From positions 1,180,155 to 1,194,521 of the forward strand of contig MU646344.1 in the NCBI GenBank assembly GCA_026770585.1: DNA of 14,367 nt, read 5' to 3'. The notes under the pieces were generated by a model that had not been told where the DNA came from, made no database searches, and saw only the letters and a program-made list of their open reading frames with translations. Positions 1-7,300 of this stretch are shown here, piece by piece (position 1 is the stretch's first letter; each line of letters starts with the position of its first letter). The DNA is from Baffinella frigidus (taxonomy: Eukaryota > Cryptophyceae > Cryptomonadales > Baffinellaceae). Position numbers and translations under genes: made by a program.

Positions 1-407
1 AGTATGCCCTCCCCCCCGCCACCCTTCTTCTGCTTCTAGAAACTATTTCTAGGGTATTTCTAGTGGCATTTCTAGGGCATTTCTACCCGAAAACTAGCGA
101 AGTATGCCCCGAACCCTCCACGCCTGACTGGTCGAGGGAAATCGACGCCTTATCCACGACAGATCTGTCGTCGTTGACTTAAGAATTCACGGGGTTTCCC
201 TTGAAAGATGTCAAAGTGGAAGTTTCGATCAACCTGGCGTGGCTAGAAAGCATTTCCAGGGCCTGGAACCCAGAAAGTTTTTTCTTAGCGCCAACTTGGG
301 AATATTTCCGCGCCAAAATCGGGTTGTGATCACCTAGCTCTGTAACAGTCTGATTTTGTGCCACCAATCTGGCGGGACAGGGCTTTTTACAGGAGCCCGG
401 TCTCACC

Positions 408-556
408 GAAGTTAATCTCCGTAGAAGTATTAATCAATTGCTTTTGGGCAACGAAAATTACTACACGATTTGCTAATAAAAGTAATAGTAAAGCATTTGT
501 ATAGCAAATTTCGTTGCGCCAAAAGCAATTACTTAATACTTTTGTAGAGATGAAAG
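408..556. mobile_element. Fold-back (MITE-like) element 1
   Basis: Two arms of about 47-49 bp (411-457 and 508-556) are imperfect reverse complements, sharing for example AAGTATTAA, AATTGCTTTTGG and CAACGAAAT. The AT-rich centre carries a second nested stem (GATTTGCTA against TAGCAAAT). No coding capacity is visible. The centre (AGTAATAGTAAAGCA) resembles the centre of the element at 6086-6209 (AGTAACAGTAAAGCA), so the two may be diverged members of one non-autonomous DNA-transposon family. GGTCTCACC occurs just outside both ends (399-407 and 562-570), a possible long target duplication. Confidence 0.65.
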
Positions 557-652
557 TGGTCGGTCTCACCAAAGTGATAAGCCGAAACCAGAGTGAGACA
601 TCGCCAGACCTTTCAGACCTGGAACTGCACATCGGTACTGCTGTTGAATCAG

Positions 653-760
653 CCGCTGTCGAGCGAACTCGGCACATTTTAAAAGTCCAGGACCAGAAAT
701 CGGACTTGACGGTAACGGCGTAGTCCACTCATTCAGATAAAAATATTTAACCCCCTTTAA
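653..760. repeat. Dispersed repeat, copy A
   Basis: This stretch aligns, with substitutions and small indels, to about 4915-5020. Shared landmarks in the same order are TCGAG.GAA, TTAAAAGTCCAGG, CGGAC.TGAC and AGTCCA.TCATTCAG. It overlaps a 69-codon open frame (514-723) that I take as fortuitous. The identity of the element is unknown. Confidence 0.5.
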
Positions 761-1276
761 ACGTTTCCCTCTTCGCTCGGCAGCGGCTCAAGAGTTGTCC
801 AAGAATCCACGAAATGGTGTCCGCTGTGCTATTCCGGGAATATGTCTAACATGATTGAGCCCCCCCCCCCCTTCACTGCCCAGTGTTTTTACAAATTCCC
901 ACCCCACCAGGTGATTTTGAGGCGTGGGGTGTGATTTTACGGCTTGGCGAAACTCGATTAAATTAAACATGTTCCCGCATGAGTGCAGACCACGCAAGAG
1001 TGTAGAGCTGACTAGCTTACAGGAGAAATAGTCAGATCTGACTATTTTTTAAGTTCATAAGTGGACATTCTCCCCAGAGAAAAATCGAAAAATCGGAAAG
1101 TTGGTACAAATTCCGTGTGAACTGGCTTGTTTTCCCAGGTCAGCCCTACACTCTTGCGTGGGATACGTATCACTTCTTCTTTGTTACTCTCGACACCCTT
1201 ACGCCTAAAGTACGTGATCCAAGAGTCTATGCGCCTTTATATACGAGTCCTAATATACGAGCGCGCATCGGTGCAG

Positions 1277-1333
1277 ATACGATTGGAGTCGGACTGGGAA
1301 TCTCAACCCAGAGGAGCTGGCGGCGTTTCTCAG
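1277..1333 (+). other. EF-hand gene exon 1 (first one found)
   Basis: The acceptor GGTGCAG precedes it and the donor GTAAAC follows. The frame gives a full EF-hand loop with Asp1, Ser3, Thr5, Gly6, Leu8, Asn9 and Glu12. It starts with the last base of a codon (xxA; Lys or Arg would fit an EF-hand entering helix), so another exon must lie upstream. The DNA just before it (ATATACGAGTCC) resembles the 21 bp tandem repeat that precedes exon 3. Confidence 0.8.
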
Positions 1334-4300
1334 GTAAACTCTAAACCCTACACCCTACACCCTGCACCCTGAACCCTAAACCCTGAACCCTAAACCGTCA
1401 ACCCTAAACCCCAAAACATAAACCCCCAACCCCAAATCCCAAACCCCAAACCCCAAACCCCGAACCCCAAACCCCAAACCCTAAACCCTAAACCCCACAC
1501 CCTAAACCCTAAAACCTAAAATTCAAACCCCAAACCCCAAACCCTAAACCCCAAACCCTAAACCCTACACCAGGGACAACACAAGCAGCCGCGAGCCGAC
1601 TCCAGAGGTGCGATTTCTAGCTCTGCCTCACCTTAATGCCTCACCGATTTCTAGCTCTGCCTCACCTCGCGATTTCTAGCTCTGCCTCACCTCTGCCCCA
1701 CCTGCCTCACCTGCGATTTCTAGCTCTGCCTCAGCTAAACTGGTCTCGTCATTTGAGTAGCCCGTAAGTCAATTTCCAAAACCTCAAGGGCCTACACCAC
1801 ACGGTGGACTACGAACCTTTCATCCGTAGCCAACTTGCCTTGCGACAATCAACTCTAAGGCTTTTTCGATGCAAAGTTGGTCACATCACCCACGCAGCGG
1901 GCTACAAAGGGAAAACATGGCCACCTCTAAGCCAATTTCCGTTACCTTATCCGTAGGAACCCCCCTATGCCCCTGCCCTGCGGGTTGCCTACCGTGGGGT
2001 TGTCTTATCGCTTATGGGTTATTCACGAATCCCTTCGTACTCCTCTGTATGCCCCCGGAACCCGGGGGGTCCGAAACCCTCGTAGTCCACCGGGTGGGGT
2101 GTATTATCAAGGCACGACCACCTTTCCGCGGAAGCTGAACTGGGTTGGTGGAAGACAACTCACGAGCGGGCGGAACCCCACTTGCTGATATACCAACCCT
2201 ACGAGCTGATATACGAATCCTACGAACTGATATATGAATCATACGAGCTGATATACGAACCCCTGGGCGCAGGAGGTGAACTGGGTGCTGCGGAAGACGA
2301 AGCTATCGGGCGGGACATTCTACCAAGCGGAGGACGAATCCAGCACGCGGGATAAGGCGAAAGCTGAGCAGCCCGCCGGGCCGAGCAGCCCCGACGCCAT
2401 CTCCAAGGTCGGTTGGATGGATAGGGCGTCGGTTGGCAGGATAGGGCGGCAGTTGGTAGGACAGGGTGCCAGTTGGCAGGATACGGCGTCTGTTGGCTGG
2501 ATATGGCATCGGTTGACATGATAGGGCGTTGGGTGGCAGGACAGGGCGGCAGTTGGCAGGATAGGGCGGCAGTTGGCAGGATAGGACAGGACGAACTGTG
2601 TGCCACGTTGGGGTGTGCTGATAAAGCAGCCACGTCCCTCTGGAGTGTACTGAGGACGGTGTCACGTCCTCGTGTGCAGCATTCGTACCGGGCAAGTATT
2701 TGACCAGGACAGTTCTAAGGGTGACGACAGAAGAATGCTGGAGCACCCAATTTAAAAATCGAGTTGCTTTTACAAGTGGGCATTTGTGTAGTAACTTTCG
2801 TGAGTTTGGTCACGTTGCGAGTAAAAAAAATGACGAGCCACGAGGTTAAGGTAACTTATCCTGGTACAAATTCGAGTGTACTGATGAAGCCGTCACGACC
2901 GCGCAGGTCGAGAGAGAGAGAGTTCTTTATTGACAACCAACTAGTCCGGTTCCGCTGCATCACCGGAATGATTTTGCGGGCCGGCCTTGTGCCATGGGAG
3001 TTTTGAATCCCTTTTTCCCGGTAGCCTAATATCTACCTTCCTGGTGCGCAGGACGAACTGTACGCAGCGTTGGACATCTGGAACAACTACCAGAAAGTCC
3101 AGCCTATGCTCGACCAGGTCTCGCTGAACAGGATAGGTCGTCGGTTGGCTGGATACGGCGGCAGTTGGCAGTGGATAGGGCGTCGGTTGGCAGTGGATAG
3201 GGTGGCAGTTGGCAGTGGATAGGGCGTCCATTGGCTGGATAGGGCGGCAGTTGGCAGAGGACATGGTGTCGGTTGGCTTCATAGGGCGTCGGTTGGCAGT
3301 GGATAGGGCGTCGGTTGGCTGGATAGGGCGGTAGTTGGAAGAGGATAGGGTGTCAGTTGGCTGGATAGGGCGTCGGTTGGCAGTGGATAGGACGCCTGGA
3401 ACAACTTCCAGAAAGTCCAGCCGATGATCGACCCGGTCTAAACCCTAAAACCCCTACACCTTGAACCCTGAATACTAAACCCTCAACCCTCAACCCTAAA
3501 CCCTCAACTCTAAACTCTAAAACCCCCATACCCTCAACACTGAACCCTGAACTCTGCACCCTGAACCCTAAACCCTAAAACCCTTGCTTTCTGAACCCTC
3601 AACCCTCAACCCTCAACCCTCAACCCTAAGCCCTAAACCCTAAACCCTAAACCCCCAACCCCCAACATTAAACCCTAAAACATAAACCCTCAACCCTGAA
3701 CTGTGAAATCTGAACTCTGAACTCCAAAAAAATCTACACCCTGAACCCTGGACCCGGAACTTCAAAATCCAACCCTAAGCCTTTTACTCTTTACCCTAAA
3801 CCCTAACCCCAAATTCCTAAACCCCAAACCCCAAACCCCGACTCGGCAGGTTTTCTCCAAGTATGACACGAACGAGAGCGGGATGCTGGAGGTGAACCCC
3901 AAACCCTACACCCCAATCCACGAACCCTAAACCCTAACCCCTAAACCCTAGACCCTAGACTCCAAACCCCACACCCCAAACCCTAAACCCTCAGCCCTAA
4001 ACCCCAAACCCCAAACCCTAAACCCCAAACCCTAAACCCCAAACCCTATACCAGGCAGACCAGCTAAAGAAAGTGCTGGCGGAGCTGGACCAGCATGCCA
4101 AGGAGCCCACGGATGAAGAGGTAAACCCCAAACCCTACACCTATCACCGACAACCTGAAGGGCTTAAACCGTCTTTTCCAAAGCCGGAATTCCCCCCAGG
4201 CGACACACTTTGAAGTTTGTCAGCCTTCTATTCACCCCCCCTATTAAAATCCTAGGTCCCTAGGGATTTCCTACCTTAGGGTATTAGGGGAGGGATGGAG

Positions 4301-7300
4301 ACTAGCTTACGAAGGTGCTGGCGGAGCTGGACCAGCATGCCAAGGAGCCCACGGATGAAGAGGTCCCAAACCCTGAACCCTAAACCCTGAACCCTAAACC
4401 CTGAACCCTAAACCATTAACCCTACACCTGCCACCAACTGCCTGACGCTGCTTAAACCAACCTTTTCCAAAACCTTTTCCAAAGCCGGAACTTCCCCCAG
4501 GCGATACACTTGAAAGTGTATCAGCCTTCTATTCACCCCCCCTAGGAAATCCCTAGGTCCCTAGGAATGTCCTACCTTTGGGTCCTAGAGGAGGGAGGAA
4601 GACCAGCTTGAGAAGGGGATGGCGGAGCTGGACGAATCCTAAACCCCAAACCCTAGACCCTAAACCCTAAACCCTCAACCTAAAGAATGCAAAGGAGCCC
4701 ACCGACGAGGAGAACCCTAGCCATAAACCCTACACCCGAAACCCTCAACCTAAACCGCGTGGCCAGGTGCAATTCATCGTGCAATCTGTGGATGGGGCAG
4801 TGGACGGCATCGAGAGCACAGGTGCAAACGAAACGAAACAACACAAAACGAAACAAAACGAAACGAAACCAAACCAAACCAAACCAGATCAAACCAAACC
4901 CCAGCGAGCTAGGACCGCTCTCGAGTGAATTCTGCCAATGTTAAAAGTCCAGGCCCGGATTCCGGACCTGACTGTCAAGTCTCAACAGTCCATTCAGTTG
5001 AAAATCCTCAAAACCTTTTTTACACGTATTCCGCTCCTGCCTAGAGAGAGGCAAAGAGAGAATTGCGCGTAGAGTAAAGCAAGTGATGCAGGGGGAGGCG
5101 AACCGATTGTAAAGCAACTCATGCACCAACCCCAGAGCACCCTGCCCCACCCTCACCTTTCCTTGCTCGGATAGCGAGGGGGCAAATCATTCGTGTAATC
5201 TGGACACACTTCCCATTGGGGCAAGTTTGTCTTGATACAAATTGGACGCGATAGGTACATACAAATCAGACGCGACAGGTACCTATCGCATCCAATTTGG
5301 GCAATTCACACCCGATCCGTTTGCCCCCTCGCTATTTGAACAAGGTTTACCGTGCGGGAAAACCGTTGTGGGGGTGCTCGCTGAGCGGCAGTAAACGAGA
5401 GTGCGCTTCCGGGGAGTAGGACGCATCTTAACAGTGACGCAACCTATAAATAGTTTTGTAAAGCAACACGTTCTGGTACAAATTATAAAACAAGGTCTAT
5501 TCAAAACTAAAAAGGGCTCCAAATCCTTTTTAAACGAGGTCTTGTTTTATAATTTGTACCACGAACGAGTTACTTTACAAAACTAATTATAGGTTGCGTC
5601 GCTATGAACCTCCTCGTCCTTCCGGGGGTTTGCCCGAGTTCGAAAAACCCGGTGCACACTTCCAGCCAGAGTTGCTTCTGAAATTGCTATTGCTACGTGT
5701 GCCCTGGCGCGGTGCGGGCGAGGGCCTTCATCTCGGAAGATAACTGAATCAGTTCCTTCTCAATAGGAGGTTGCATAGGAGAAATTAGTTAGGGCATAGT
5801 AAATGTAATTAGGCCTCCCAATTGAATGAATAGCTCTTATTAGGGAACTGATTCAGTTATCTTTCGAGTTGAGCTTTGTCTGAGTCTTGTCTGGTGCGCT
5901 ACCCTCCTGAACCCAAGTACTCGATGACTGGTGCGCCCAGCACTCGAGGACGTGGGGTTCCGGAGATTGGAGGTCTGAGTCTTGCCTGCCACCCCCAGAC
6001 CTCCGGAACCATTACCTCAGGGGTGTACCACGCATTACCTTGCGGGGGTGGTTCCGGAGACAGCTAAGCGCCAAATCTCATACGCAAACACTTATAATTT
6101 ATAAACTGGATTCAATGAAATTCACTACATGTAACGATCTTTATTAGTAACAGTAAAGCAAACGTGCAGCAATTTTCATTGAAATCAAGTTTATAAATTG
6201 TAAGTGTTTCCATATGAAACCGTTGATCGAGAACGCGGACTGAGTCTTGTCATGAACCCCGAGACCTCCTGAACCAGTGCATCGAGGACAGGGGCCATTG
6301 CCTCCCGGGACCATATGATGTATTTGTTAAGGGGGGTTGAGTCTACCAACATTAATTTCAAAAGTCAACACAGCCCTCGAGGCTTTGATTCGAGGCAAAG
6401 ATCGTCACGTCTCTCTACACCCTACACCCTAAACCGTCACGTCTCTCTACACCCTACACCCTAAGGAGGCCTCCCGGGACGCCCTTGTGGGTATCTAGGC
6501 TCCAAGGGCATCCAAGGACGCAAGGTTATGAGGACGTCGGCGTAGATTCACTTAAGCCTCCTTAAGTACATTCACGTAGGCCGATTCGTGGAGCCTGTAG
6601 CGTTCACAGCCCTCGAGGCTTTGGTTCAGGAGACGTGACGATCTTTTGCCTGGTGCGCAGGGGGGGTCGTCCCCCCCCTGCATCTTCACTACAGAGATAC
6701 CTTGCTCATGAGAAAGCGCCCCCCCTTAGCACCATACAGAGACCTCCTGAACCAGTGCATCGAGGACAGGGGCCATTGCCTCCCGGGACCATATGACGTA
6801 TTTGTCAAGGGGGGTTGAGTCTACCGACATTAATTTCAAAAGTCAACACAGCCCTCGAGGCTTTAGTTCAGGAGACGTGACGATCTTTTGCCTGGTGCGC
6901 AGGGGGAGTCAACAAGACGGAGTTGATTGGCGCGATCTCCCTGTGGTGCGATCCCTAACCCCTAAACTCCAAACCCTAAACCCTAAACCCTGAACCCTGA
7001 ACCCTACGCCCTAAACCCTAGACCCTAGAACCCAATCCCTCAACCCTAAGCCCTAAACCCTGAACCCTGAACCCTGAACCCTGAATCCTCAACCCTCAAC
7101 CCCAAACCCTAACCCTTAAAACCCCAATCCACGAACCCTACACCACGTAACACCGTGGAGCTGCCAACCGACGCCCTATTCACTGCCGAACGACACCCTA
7201 TCCTGCCAACCGCCGCTGTATCCTGCCAACCGACGCCCTATCCTGCCAACTGACCTTGGAGATGGCGTCGGGCTGGGGACATAATTGTTTTAATGTTTAT

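Larger units (their letters stand above)
1..1276. other. Region without a supported gene upstream of the EF-hand gene
   Basis: I found no convincing exon here. The stretch holds a repeated TATTTCTAGGG-like motif (about 30-90), a fold-back element (408-556), a poly-C run (861-871), one copy of a dispersed repeat (about 653-760) and a copy of a CTTCTTCTTT-containing dispersed sequence (about 1172-1215). The missing 5' exon(s) of the EF-hand gene should lie here or upstream of the window. Weak donor candidates in a suitable phase occur at 1138 (CCCAG before GTCAGC) and 1210 (CTAAA before GTACGT). Neither sits in recognisable EF-hand helix coding sequence, so I do not call them. Confidence 0.5.

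Noticed and set aside
208-216. ATGTCAAA before GTGG as a three-codon first exon of the EF-hand gene
   Set aside because: Phase fits exon 1, but it would leave EF-hand 1 without its entering helix. Coincidence is likelier.
514-723. 69-codon + strand open frame
   Set aside because: Begins in the arm of a fold-back element and continues into a dispersed repeat present again at about 4915. No motif.
2220-2746. Open frames of 137 and 147 codons on the minus strand (repeating CQLPPYPAN-like product)
   Set aside because: They are read-through of the minisatellite and of EF-hand exon 3 on the opposite strand; the period of the product mirrors the repeat unit.
2408-3390. CRISPR-like repeat array
   Set aside because: Units are contiguous and diverged with no unique spacers, in a eukaryotic intron: a minisatellite.
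1334-4054. A true chromosome end (telomere)
   Set aside because: Tracts are degenerate, interspersed with exons on both sides and internal to the window. They are interstitial.
5630-5665. tRNA-like GAGTTCGAAAAACCC box
   Set aside because: No matching acceptor stem or anticodon arm could be drawn. No tRNA gene found in the window.
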